Under the pieces are notes generated by a model. The model ran no database searches. It was not told where the DNA came from and saw only the letters and a list, made by a program, of their open reading frames with translations. From Diphasiastrum complanatum (Eukaryota; Streptophyta; Lycopodiopsida; Lycopodiales; Lycopodiaceae), in the NCBI GenBank assembly GCA_029204225.1, contig CM055098.1, positions 9,670,746-9,734,745 of the forward strand: 64,000 nt of DNA. Direction: 5' to 3'. This document shows, one piece after another, positions 1-10,313 of the stretch. A program made the position numbers and the translations under genes. Positions within the stretch are counted from its first letter, which is position 1; each line of letters begins with the position of its first letter.

Positions 1-387
1 TTCTACTACCAAGACAATGCAAGCTAGCTCCAAGGCATTTTCGCCCCACTAGCTGACAGAAGGCCCACCAACCGAGTAGGTAATATATTTATGGATATTA
101 TTACTTGTCTTTATTCTAACTAGTGACGGTGTAGTGGTTGGTTTGATAGAATCTTGCAAATCCCAACTTCATTTCCTATGTGATATTAACAATGGAGCAT
201 ATTCTCAAATAACTATAAGACACATGATGTGACCTACTCTCTTGTTGTCTATTATGAATGTTGGCATGATCCATAGATATATATATATCATATTCTAGTG
301 AGTAGGACTAATTCACAAGTTAGCTTTGTTGGTGTTGTTGGCGATATTGTTGGTGTGATGATGACAAAAGCTGTCTAGGCCCTTCAA

Positions 388-1754
388 ATGTTGATCCAGC
401 TCTTCTTGCTCACTCGCTTTGCATAGCTATTCATGTTGCATGGGGCAGGGGCAGCAAACAGCCTTACAGTAGTTTCTAGCAATAATGTCACAACTATTGA
501 GAACTTGAACAATGTTCAGTCCATGATGTAGGGCATGATGACGACTGAATTGTTTCACTTGGATCATGAGAGTTTGTACTTCAACGCCTTGAAAAAATAT
601 GCAACCGTGCAAGATAGATTGGCTGCAGCTGAGAAACGAGGCCACAAGAGAGCTGCCTTTTTGCTTTCCAAAATGAGAGCTACAATTCAAAGACATTATG
701 AGAATGCAACGGCGTTGGAATCACCTCTTACATATGATGCTAGCTTTGGGGGATCCTATCTGATGGTGATAAGATTGGGAAGTCCAAGTGCTATATTCCA
801 TGTCCTTTGGGACACGGGGAGTCCCACAACTTGGGTGGGATGCAAGCAACACCAATATAAGGGAGTAGAGGTGCCTAGCTTCAATTCCAGCAACTCTTCG
901 ACCTACAAAGTTTTTCCTTGTCAATCTCATCATAGATGTACTTGCCACATCTGTATGTTTACCATTGAATATCCCAATATTAATGTTAGCCTCTGGGGCG
1001 ACTATGCATTCTAAACTCTCACCATGACATCGGCATTGGATGGAAGTCCTCAAGAATTCAAACATTTTTTGTTTGGGTGTGTAACTCAACTTTAAGGCCA
1101 AGTATGGACAACGTATCTTTTCCATATCAGCTCGCTAAGCGTTTTAATATACCCAACATGTTCTCTTACTGTTTGGTGCCGTACTACTATACCCATAACC
1201 TCACCAGCGCACTCAAAGTTGGTACTGCAGCTCAGCTTGATGCACAAGAAGCAATGCAAACGGTTCCTTTTGTACCAAATTCGGGATACTCGTTACATCT
1301 GCTAGCAATCACCTTGGGGAATGCCACAGTGAATTTGCCTCCGTTTAATAGCACAGATCCATCAAAAAACATATTGATCGTAGATTCGGCCACCGCATAT
1401 ACATATGTTTTGCCTGATCTATTTTGGCGGGTGGCAAAGGCTTTTAGACAAGCAACTTTAAGTCTTCCTGCGGCGGATGGCTCCACAGTAGGATTGGACA
1501 TATGTGTGAATGTCAGCAAGCACAGGAACTTTAACTTCCCACAGTTAGCCTTGCATTTTCAGAATGCAACCATGCAAATCCCCAGAGACAATTATCTCAT
1601 TCCTGCTGGCAATGACATTATTTGCCTCAACCTCCAAAGTTTTCCAATCCAAACAATTGGTAGCATCTACCTTCAGAATTTTGTGGTTCTCTACGACAAC
1701 ATAAACGGAAAATTCTCATTCGCTCCCAAGGACTGCAGCGCTGGCGGTTATTAG
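388..1754 (+). pseudogene. Plant A1 (pepsin-like) aspartic protease pseudogene
   Basis: Remains of a secreted plant aspartic protease of the nepenthesin/CDR1 type. Starting at the ATG at 388 a hydrophobic signal-like segment (MLIQLFLLTRFA) is followed by a propeptide-like stretch rich in K/R, then the first catalytic motif DTGS in WDTGSPTTWVGC (about 812-850), a Cys-containing loop, and further on FSYCL and a C-terminal FAPKDC end typical of the family. It is broken: in-frame stops at 424-426, 532-534, 1012-1014 and 1093-1095, and a frame change near 1080-1095 where the usual glycine-rich loop is missing. The second catalytic motif reads VDSATAYTY, i.e. DSA in place of DSG/DTG. No introns are apparent, as is common in this subfamily. 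Loss of the second catalytic glycine plus several stops argues for a pseudogene rather than for introns hiding the stops. Confidence 0.85.
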
Positions 1755-1815
1755 CTCATGCCATGCTTCTTGCAAGTGAGTAATTTTCGCTGCAAAGTGT
1801 ACTGGTAAATGTTTG

Positions 1816-1875
1816 GGCTATAGTAGATCATGCCCATATTAGTGAGTGTCAAGCTTTTCTAACCAATATTGCATT
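1816..1875 (-). pseudogene. 60-bp ectopic fragment of the 3' end of the argininosuccinate lyase gene
   Basis: The 60 bases 1816-1875 match 36087-36146 at 56 of 60 positions with no gaps (my hand alignment). The matching part of the ASL gene holds the last dozen codons, the stop codon and about 23 bases of 3' UTR. Read on the minus strand, the fragment still gives MQYW-EKL and a stop. Homology stops abruptly on both sides, and the fragment lies just downstream of the aspartic protease pseudogene. Confidence 0.8.
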
Positions 1876-1901
1876 AACATCAGCCAACTAAACTATCAAA
1901 C

Positions 1902-1960
1902 TATATATATATATATATATATATAGATATCGATATAGATATATAGATATGTATGTATAT
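1902..1960. repeat. AT-rich (TA)n/(GATATA)n microsatellite
   Basis: Runs of TATATATA pass into imperfect ATAGATATCGATATAG units immediately after the ASL fragment. Confidence 0.85.
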
Positions 1961-2139
1961 AGCAGGAGGAGAAAAAGCGTTGCAAATTTTTTTATGCACA
2001 TCCGTTTGTGACGATCCAGCATCCTACAACTATCTATTCGACAAAGGGACACAATGGGCATGGGAACCGAGCAGAGAGCGAGAAAACTCATATTACAGTT
2101 TTTTCTTGCGTACACATTACAATTTCCATGATTGTTTAG

Positions 2140-2700
2140 GACTAGCTGTAGGTGTCAGATTGAAGCGAAGTAAAGAGCTACATTGTGTTTCTTCATGCCT
2201 ACGAGAATGCCTACAAGGTCAGTTCAGGCTGTTACGGTGTGTAGAAGAAGCTAAAAGAGTGGTGCTCTCTTTTGGTGTTTTTTTTTGCCCTCCTTGTGAC
2301 GTTGGCTACATGTGTCCAATTGAGGTGCAGTTAGATGCCACACTATGTTTCTAAATGCCTACAACAATGCCACGAATGTCGGGTGCATTACATTAATGTA
2401 TGAATGTCAAGCTCATGTTTTGGGGTCTTTTTTAGCCCTAATCTGTGAAATGAGCTGTATTTGTCTAATCGATGTGTCATAAGATGCTAGACTATGTTTT
2501 TAAATGTCCACAAAGGTGCTAGAACTGTCATCTGGCCCATACGACATAATTTTAGGGTTTTTTGTGTGTCATGCTCGTTTTTTCACATTAGTTTAGCCCT
2601 AGTTTGTGAATCTTTGTTGTTTCACATCAGTTGAGCCCTAATTTGCAATGTACTGAATCTTTGCATGGCTTGTGTATGTTTTGCAGGGCTTTGACATATC
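2140..2700 (+). repeat. Diverged tandem modules upstream of a hAT-like BED-finger fragment
   Basis: At least three diverged modules of roughly 130-190 bp share a run like CAATTGAGGTGCAG followed by TGTTTCT(T/A)(C/A)ATGCCTAC. The same modules recur on the opposite strand at about 60090-60480, again upstream of a BED-finger fragment. They look like the 5' region of one transposon family. No gene is seen in them. Confidence 0.6.
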
Positions 2701-2728
2701 ACGGAAGCTGATAGGTCACCTCGACACC

Positions 2729-3000
2729 ATGTCGGTTGTTGGCAGGGGCATGTGGGCTGAGGTTAACCTCGTATAGGGGAATGTGGCTATGTCCCATGGT
2801 TCAAGTGCCTACATATGGAGATGCTACCATTGTGATCTAGAGTTCACCAGGTCACTCACCAAGGTTAGGGCCCATTTGTTACGATTGATCAGGCGAAATG
2901 GGCGGGGCATGGGAATATGAGTTCGTAGTGCCATTATAGATGTTGAGGTAGAGAGGCTACAGGAGACACATGACCCTAATGGGTCAGCCAGCTAGGCACT
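2729..3000 (+). pseudogene. hAT-like transposase N-terminal fragment (BED zinc finger), broken
   Basis: From the ATG at 2729 the frame reads MSVVGRGMWAEVNLV, a TAG stop at 2774-2776, then a BED-type finger: WRCYHCDLEF...TKVRAHLLR (CxxC and a distal His), followed by another stop. A homologous reading (MPVLGRGIWLEVEL... WRCLHCHGIF...AAHF) lies on the minus strand at 59650-59834. The rest of a transposase is not recognisable here, and 3000-3300 shows only short repeats of a phrase like GTGCAGGGCCTAG. Confidence 0.6.
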
Positions 3001-3918
3001 GACCAGCACAGAGTTTTTCCAACCGAAAGGGCAGAGCTCACAAGTCCAGGGTGCAGGGCCTAGACATGCAAGGGATACAAGTGCAGGGCTTGGCCGCAGA
3101 GAGAATGCAGGTGCAGGGCCTAGTCATAGAGGGATGCTAGCACCACCTGCCCATGATAGTCACTCATTGTCTACCACATGTGGATGGACACCTGGGCCTT
3201 CCACCACTCCATTAGAGCCTCAACAAGTCTCCCTTGATGATGCTAAGGTGCTCAGCCCCACCTGATGGCAAAATAACGATTCCACAAGTTAGTGTCTATA
3301 CAAGCAAGATCGTATGGGCATGAACCATAAAAACCCTCATAAGATAAATTGAAAATTGTAATGTAATACATGGCCCTCAATAGACTCAATCTGTGTACTC
3401 CATCCATCCTCTATGGAGCTCCAGGTCCCCTGCTCATCTAGTGATGCGCCACAAGGGGTATCCCCCAGAGCTAGCATCATATGTAAGAGGTGATTCCAAT
3501 GTTGCGTAGACATATTTTGGACTAATGGCGACACATAATCGGACACCAAGAGGAACCTAAGATGCTATTGATATTTGCAATGAAAAATATGCAGAAGATC
3601 AATGGATACCAAGAATATATCGTAAATATCAATGGATTTTGATGCATCCTTCTTCAAAAGGCTCTTTTGGGAAAAGAAAAACTTCAAATAAGCTCTTGAA
3701 AAGGCAGGATAATGGATTTCAAAGTATCAGCTGCCGGTCAATCTATCACGAAAGTTTTAGTTAGCATGCTTATCTTCACAAAGAGCTCAACATTGAAGAT
3801 TTGAATTCAAATGATAGAAGAAAATGCAATTGTAAGTATATGATTAGTATGTACATATTCTGATTAAATTTCTTTAGCATTAGTATTTTCTTTATATTAA
3901 ATTTTTCTTACAATATTT

Positions 3919-4845
3919 TTGTTTGGTTTTGCATATTTGTGTCCATCAAATTTCTTTGAATGGCAATCAGTTCAATATATTGCAGGAATAATTGATGTCA
4001 TACATTTTGATATAGGTTCTTTACAATATAAAGGTCATTCTCCAAAATCTCTTCTAGAATTAGGAGTTTTTTTTTATGATCACACCTATATTCCTGATAA
4101 AAATGGTTTAGTGGGTAGATTAGAGCCATATCCTCTACCAGATTTGTCGGAATGGATTTCTCCAGATTCAACAATTTTAGAAAGTTTTTGATCTAGACTT
4201 TATATAGATATTCAGAGTATATTAAAATATAGCACTGGTTCAAAAAATAATAGATTAAGTTGGTATCTACCTTTTACTATTTTTGTTAATTTTGTTCGGC
4301 GAACGAAAACAATGTTTATTTGTAAGGACTTGAGTGATGAAATGCTCGTCGAGTTGTTGGATGATGGTTGGAATACAAAGTTGAGTGCAAAGTATGTAAG
4401 CCATCAATGATATTTAGATATCACATCGAAAGACAAATGCTCAATTTGAGGTTGTATTATAGAAGATGGATAAAATGCAAAAATGAGTGGAAGCCACTAG
4501 ATCAAGATTTTGCAATAAACCATCAAGAGCAACTTCAAATAACAGTGACAAGAAATGACAACATTATTGCTATGATTGAGGTTGAGGAAGATTGGAGTCT
4601 CAACCACATTCGATCAGAACTAGACATGTTGCATTTTGATCTTCCTCAATACTATCAATTTCAATTGAATGGTGTTAATGTACGCTATGCCATATGAAAA
4701 TTTTCATTTTTTTCTATTTCTTAGTGATTCAGTTTTACAAGATAAATGAAGCTAAACACTTTCTCATGTGTAGGTAAGAACAAGGCAAGAAGAGCATATA
4801 AAATGCAAAGACATAGGAACATCCATCAAAATTGAAGATCAATAG
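3919..4845 (+). CDS. Unrecognised plant gene or gene fragment; ubiquitin-like fold suspected
   Basis: I do not recognise the family. A 90-residue open stretch (3919-4191) with the phrase PYPLPDLSEWISPDSTIL is followed by a second open stretch at 4368-4679. The latter reads IIAMIEVEEDWSLNHIRSEL... YYQFQLNGVN, then a GT donor after 4679 and an AG acceptor before 4774. The next piece (4774-4845) continues in phase as VRTRQEEHIKCKDIGTSIKI to a stop. The pattern acidic strand, W-S-L-x-x-I-R helix, Y-x-F-x-x-N-G turn, then charged loop resembles a ubiquitin-like domain; this is inference from pattern only. A phrase LSDEMLVELLDDGW about 4330-4370 in a different frame may be another exon. The in-phase splice join supports a real gene, but it could be a decayed one. 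No start codon context or promoter could be fixed. Confidence 0.4.
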
Positions 4846-6100
4846 AATTTATTAGGGAAAACTTGGGCTCAAAATGGGCCCTTTAAGAAGTTTGACTTTA
4901 GAGAGAGGTTACGTAGAGATTGAATGGAAACCGGTATTGTTTGGTTACCGTTTTTCAAGTTTCCGGTAATGCTCGCATTCTAACTACTGTGGTTAGAACT
5001 AGCTCTAACTTTAGGCATTAATTAGTTAAGCGTGTTTGTAATAATAGCCATACATTTGTCATATAATCTGGGGCTGTAAACGTCTACCAATAATAATATT
5101 ACAACATGGTACCTGTGCCTAAAAGTAATGAATGGTCTATCAGCCACATGGTCACCGAATTCCGTACCTAGAGATACGATACGTTCGCGGAAACTCACGA
5201 GGCTCCGCTCTACATAAGCACAAACATGACAATAAAAAAAAATTTGTGTTCAAATTTCACACTCGGATATCGGTTTAGCACGTGCACATATCATTCGGAT
5301 ATCCTTCAGCCATGGCGGGTCACGTGGCATGCCCCTTTGCCTAAGAGGCGGTGGAGGAGGACGAGGTGGTGATGGATTTCCCTGTGGCCTCCTTGCATTG
5401 GGCCCGCATCAATGATTTCTCTTGGTCTCCGATTATTTGTCGCCATTAGTCCAAAATATCTCTATGGAAGTTGAGTCCGAATGAGAACAAAGAGAATGAG
5501 AGATATACCTAAGAATGACAAGAATTTCCTAAACTACAGGGATTAGTTAGCTATAGTTTACGACTATTGACATCAAATCAACCTCAAGTGTACAAATACG
5601 GGTAGCAAAAGAGTATTTGGGCAGTAACTATGGTCCAATCACATTCGTTTGTACTGCCCGGCAGGAGTTTTGAAAATCTCCAAAATTTGGTCAGGAAAGG
5701 CAAAAGCAATTTCCGTCTGGCAACCACTGTTACAGTTCGTCACATGTGGACACCATTGATTGGGCCACTTAAGCGTTGAAAGCGTGCGAAGTCCAAAAAA
5801 GCAACTTGACAAAGGGCCCATTTTGAGTTCTAATATCCCCTAATGTGAACAATCTAATTTTGTATTATGTCGTATAATTTTTTGTATACATCACGTTTGA
5901 TAATATATGAACCGCTCAACTTGAGTATCATTGTTCAAACTGAGTGACCACTGGATTCAGAAATCAATATGTGTTTTAGACTGCATGTAAACTCACAATT
6001 CATATGAAAAATCAACTTAGTAAAATCTGAAGAGCATACACTTACTTGTTTATGTATCACGAGCATTGGAGTTCCCAGTCAGATGTTCTGTAACATCTCA
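4846..6100. other. No gene recognised
   Basis: About 1.25 kb without a supported gene. An AT-rich stretch with AATAATATTACAACATGG around 5090-5108 could be a decayed retrotransposon LTR end, but no partner LTR was found. Confidence 0.4.
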
Positions 6101-6299
6101 GAGTGCAAGGTGGTAAAATCAAAAAAATTGAAAGCAGCCATGAATGTGAAGTTTTTAGCACGTGTGAACTTCACCGCACACCTTACAGGATCTTAATGAG
6201 GTGTTGTGATTGCACATGAATGATCTAAGAACAGATTACTAGAAAAATCCAAGGCAAGAGCATAATGGCATACCACAGACTTAAGAAACTAGTCCTTAC

Positions 6300-6835
6300 T
6301 ATGAGAGAAAGATATCAGAAATAATTATAAGTGCTCACTACGGCAAAAAATAGCCTCCTCTTGGGTAGAGAGAGAATATGAAGCCAAAATACTCGTGTAG
6401 AGAGAGAATGTCACAGCTCATCAAAATCTCAATATTCACAATATGGAAAACTAGCCAAGAATTCCCTACATCATGAGGCTCGAGTTCCTAGGTGGATTTC
6501 CAAGTGTCCAAAGCTTGATCCACATCTTTTAGTTAACTCTACTATCATAGATCCACATCTCAAAGTACATGCATGACGTGGTAAGAATTGCATATCTTGT
6601 TCCTAGACAAACTATACATGTGTAGAATTTTCCTAGTTACATTCTACCTAACTTTGCATGCTACCTAACTTTGTGCATGCCAACACATCAAATCCTACCA
6701 AACTCAAACTTGACCTATTCTAGAAGGATATGTGCTTAATTCACATTCCTTGATGTACAAAATTATATACAAAGAAATAAAATGAGCATAGCCCCCAAAG
6801 TCAACATAGGAAGATATTTTTTACCATTCTTCACA
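6300..6835 (-). repeat. Probable 3' LTR of the decayed copia element at 6.8-15 kb (left edge unsure)
   Basis: The sequence ending TTCTTCACA at 6835 is followed by TTCCTCCTT, the complement of a polypurine tract, and then by the end of a minus-strand copia RNase H. That is the expected order for a 3' LTR. Its left edge could not be fixed, and the paired 5' LTR is absent. Confidence 0.45.
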
Positions 6836-6842
6836 TTCCTCC

Positions 6843-7319
6843 TTAAAATATATCTACATTTTCACCATGGACATTGAAATTAAGCCAAAATTTGATCTCA
6901 TCTTGACAAACACATCCTTGAGCAATGGCTTTGTGAGTAGATCTGCAATACAAGATGAAGGCCTCTCTCTCGATCACTTTTTCTCTTACAAAATGGTGTG
7001 CTACCTCGATGTGGTTGCTTCTTGCATGGAAAACAGAATTGTTTGCAAGATCTTGAGCCGAGATGTTATCATTCTTGATAACAGGTAGGTCTTCATCTCC
7101 AATACACCTTAGCGCCATGAGTAGCCTCTTGATCCATAGGACCTGCTTTGTAGTAGTTGTAAGAGCTTTGTACTCTGCTTCACAGGATGACAAGGATATA
7201 GTTGCTTGCTTCTTGGATAGCCAAGAAACTAGATTTTCTCCAATAAAAACTGTATATGCACTTGTGAATCTCCTATCCACTTTGTCGCCTGCAAAATCCA
7301 AGACTGAAAAAGCTACCAA
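6843..7319 (-). pseudogene. Copia RNase H, C-terminal part
   Basis: The reading contains SWLSKKQATISLSSCEAEY (the strongly conserved copia RNase H motif, normally SSxEAEY), then DNISAQDLANN and HARSNHIEVAHHFVREKV. These are the canonical last third of copia pol. The piece begins exactly at the left ACCAA duplication of the inserted element, and its upstream half lies beyond 13354. Confidence 0.85.
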
Positions 7320-7926
7320 TGTTGTGGGTATTTCCTATACATAAATAAATAAGTGGGTCTTACCACTTAAAGTACAGTTGGCCAAGCCTTACCTAGTGGG
7401 CCCCGTACAGTTTTAGAATAATAAAGTGTGAGGGCACTAGTGTCCTGCGTTTGTAAGCCCAACCCAATGAGCACGCAAAATGGTTAGGTAGAACTTGAAT
7501 AAAAGACTTGGGGCCTTAGTTAGAATAAATTAATTAAAAAGCCCAAAGTCAAGTTCATAAGGTTCTAAGTTAAAAAGAGAATCTCTAAAACTCACATGAA
7601 TCATGTGAGTTTGGCCCTTTTCCTAATGAACCATTGGATTGAAGTTCAATTAGTTTGAAGGGCTAGGATGCCATTGTAAATAGGCCAATGAGAGCCAAGA
7701 TGGCCCTCCCTCCTCAACTATATAAGGAGGCCATTTTCCATTGTAATCATCTCCATTTTTCTCAATAAAGCTCTCTCTCTCTCTCTAGAATCTCTCTCTC
7801 CTCTCTCTCTCTCTCATCTCTCCTTCTATATCTCTACCTCTCTCTATCTTCCTTCTCTCTCTCTTGCTATGCAGGTGTGCACGGGTGGCTCCCAGTGAAC
7901 GGACCCCTATACTACGATCGACTACA
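7320..7926 (+). repeat. 5' LTR of the gag-only element
   Basis: 607 bp, TG...CA. It contains a TATA box (CTATATAAGG at about 7718-7727), an AATAAA at about 7761-7767, and a CT-rich tail. It pairs with 12484-13349. Confidence 0.9.
7719..7726 (+). promoter_or_regulatory. TATA box of the LTR promoter
   Basis: TATATAAG lies 40 bases upstream of an AATAAA in the 5' LTR and is conserved in the 3' LTR (about 12894-12901), as expected for the U3/R boundary. Confidence 0.6.
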
Positions 7927-7927
7927 A

Positions 7928-7946
7928 TTGGCGCCGTTGCCGGGGA
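7928..7946 (+). other. Primer-binding site
   Basis: TTGGCGCCGTTGCCGGGGA starts one base after the 5' LTR end. Its location and sequence fit the primer site of plant gypsy elements. Confidence 0.8.
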
Positions 7947-8184
7947 GCGCCAACGTTGCTCACCGCATAGCTGCTTCTCCTTCTCCACTCTTTCCTGCTT
8001 CCTCCCCTCACCTCCTCTTTTTTCCGTTCTCTTGAATCTCCAATTCCATTACAACAAAAGAAAACCCTAGCCCGCAAGGGATTAGTTTTGTTTTTTTTTT
8101 ATCAGTAAGCTATGTATTGTATAGTTGGTTTTAATTAAGGTTTCCGTAATTTATTTTTTTTGCTATCCATCAACCTGTTTTTTT

Positions 8185-9500
8185 TAAAAAAAAAAAAAAT
8201 CTTTCTCTTCCCTCCTCCTTCCCTACCCCCTTCTCGTTTGCTCCCTCACCCCCTCGCCCCCTTCTCACTCTCATCGCTCCTCCCTCCTTTCTCGCTCTCA
8301 TCGCTCGCTGCCTGCTGCTCGCCCTTCCTTCTCGCTCCATCTCCCTTCCCTGCTTCCCCCTCTCACTCGCTCGCTCCCTCCCTCATTTGTTGTTTGCAGC
8401 ACCACTCCCCCTCTTGCTCGCACCCCCCTGCTCTCTCCTCATCTGCCCCCTTCACCTCCCTTCTGATCCCCTCTCTCGCTCCTCATCCGCTCCCTTCCCC
8501 TCCTTCCTTCGCTCTCCCTGCTGCAATCTCCCTCCCTCCCGATCACCCTCCCTCCCTGCTGTGATCTCCTTGCTTTCCCTCCTCCTTCTCGCTTGTTGCT
8601 CCTCCTTCTCGCTCCTCCCTCCCCCTTCTCGCTCCCTCCCTCGCTTGTTGTTTCCCCCTCCTCTTTCTCCCTCTCTGCTCCTCCGCTCCTTCCCCCTTCC
8701 CCTCTGTTCGTTGCTCATCCCTGCTCGCTCCCCCTCCTTCATCGTTGCTAGTCCCTGGTCGCTCCCCCTCCTTCACCGCTGCTCTTGCCTGCTGCTCGTC
8801 CCTGCTCGCTCCACCTTTGCTCCTGCCTGCTGTTCGTCCCTGCTCGCTCCACCTTTGCTCCTGTCTGCGAGCAGGGATTCCTTCCTTCGCTCACCTCCCT
8901 GTTGCCTTCGCCTGCTGCTCGCCCCTCCTTTCCTACCTGCTGCTCGTCTCCTCCATAGCCAGCCAGCCAGCCTGCTCCACCTCCCTTCACTGCTCTCTTC
9001 TCTCCTCCACTTCTCCCCTGCTTGCTTCACCTCCATCCCCTACTCTCTCTCGCTCCCTTCCCCTCTCTCTGCTGATCCGCTCCCTGTCTTCCCTTGTTGT
9101 CTTCCCTTCCTCCTTGTTCGCTTGCTGCTCCTCCCTTCTGCTCCTGCTCGCTCCTCCCTCTTTTACCTCATGCTGCCTTGCCTTCCTCCGCTCTCTCCCT
9201 GCCTACAGCTCCGCTCCTCCCTCCCCCTTCACCTCCCTCGCTTCTCCTTGCTCACACCCCCTGCTCGCTCCACCTCCTTCACCTCTCTGCGATCCACCTC
9301 TCTGTTCATCTCCCTGCTCGCTCCACCTCGTTTCACCTCCCTACTCGTCTGCTCTGTCCCTGTTCTTCGGTTTCCTGCTTCGCTCTCACTCCCTTCCCCT
9401 CTGTTTGTTGCTCCGCTCCCTTCTCCTTTCCCTCATTGTCTCACTCCAGAGAACCGGCATCCCAAACTGTGTTCTCCATACTCCTACGTATACCATTCCT
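8185..9500 (+). repeat. 1.3-kb polypyrimidine (C/T-rich) tract
   Basis: Over about 1.3 kb the plus strand is nearly all C and T, with scattered G in phrases such as CTCGCTCC, CTGCTCG and TCACCTCC. It is built from imperfect direct repeats (for example 8797-8827 against 8828-8860). All plus frames look open and Ser/Pro/Leu-rich only because of this composition. It lies in the untranslated leader of the gag-only element. Confidence 0.85.
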
Positions 9501-9704
9501 TCTCTTCTTCTCACCTCTTAATTTTTTTATAATTTTAGTTATTTTTCCTTCTTCTCTTTTTACGTTATCTTTGAGGCCTTTTTCAAAGTTGTGTTTTTCA
9601 TTTCATTTTTTATCTGTATGTTTTTTTAAACCTTAACTTTTGACGATCTAGTTACCCTCGCTGCTTTTTTACGGTAGTCTCTTCTTTAAAAAAATAAAAT
9701 AAAA

Positions 9705-9898
9705 TAAATAACAAACTTTTGTAAAGGCCTCTGAAGTTCCATCTTAGTCTCACTAAGACCAGGACACAAAGAAATCTGCAAGGGTTTGTTGTCAAAAAAA
9801 AAAAAAAACAACAAACTTTTGGAAGGGCCTCTGAAATTCCATCTTAGTCTTACTAGGACTAGGACACAGAGAAATCTACAAGGGTTTATTTTTCTATA
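9705..9898 (+). repeat. Tandem duplication of about 110 bp
   Basis: Two copies of a unit starting AACAAACTTTTG(T/G)AA and ending CAAGGGTTT are separated by a poly-A stretch, in the leader of the gag-only element. Confidence 0.75.
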
Positions 9899-10313
9899 AA
9901 AAAAATAAAAATACAAATTGGGCCATTAGCTTCGTTGGGAAGCGACCCTATCTTTGATAGCTCCTCCCACGTGTCGAAGGCCCTTTTCTATAAAAAATAT
10001 TATAATAATTTTAGCCCAAGCCTCTTTGGTGAGTGACTTTGTCTTTGATAGACTCCTACCAAGACCGCTAAGGCTAAAGCGAGTTATAGTTGGTATTGAA
10101 AAATCCTTCTATAAACTTGCGGAGAAGTGCCAAAAAGTAGTTTTTTGAAGCAAAACTAAACCTTTGCCAAAAACCCTACATAAGTACTTTTCCAATTATC
10201 GTCCCTCATCCTAAGACTTTCCCTGGTAGGGCATAATTGAAATTATTTATAAAATCTACCCTTGCCCAACCCGTGAATGTTTTAGACAAAGGAATATTTC
10301 TGCTTTATTCATC

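Noticed and set aside
8160-9636. Long Ser/Pro/Leu-rich open frames (for example 381 and 258 residues) and Arg/Glu/Gly-rich frames opposite
   Set aside because: They are a composition effect of the polypyrimidine tract: several frames on both strands are open at once and no domain is seen.
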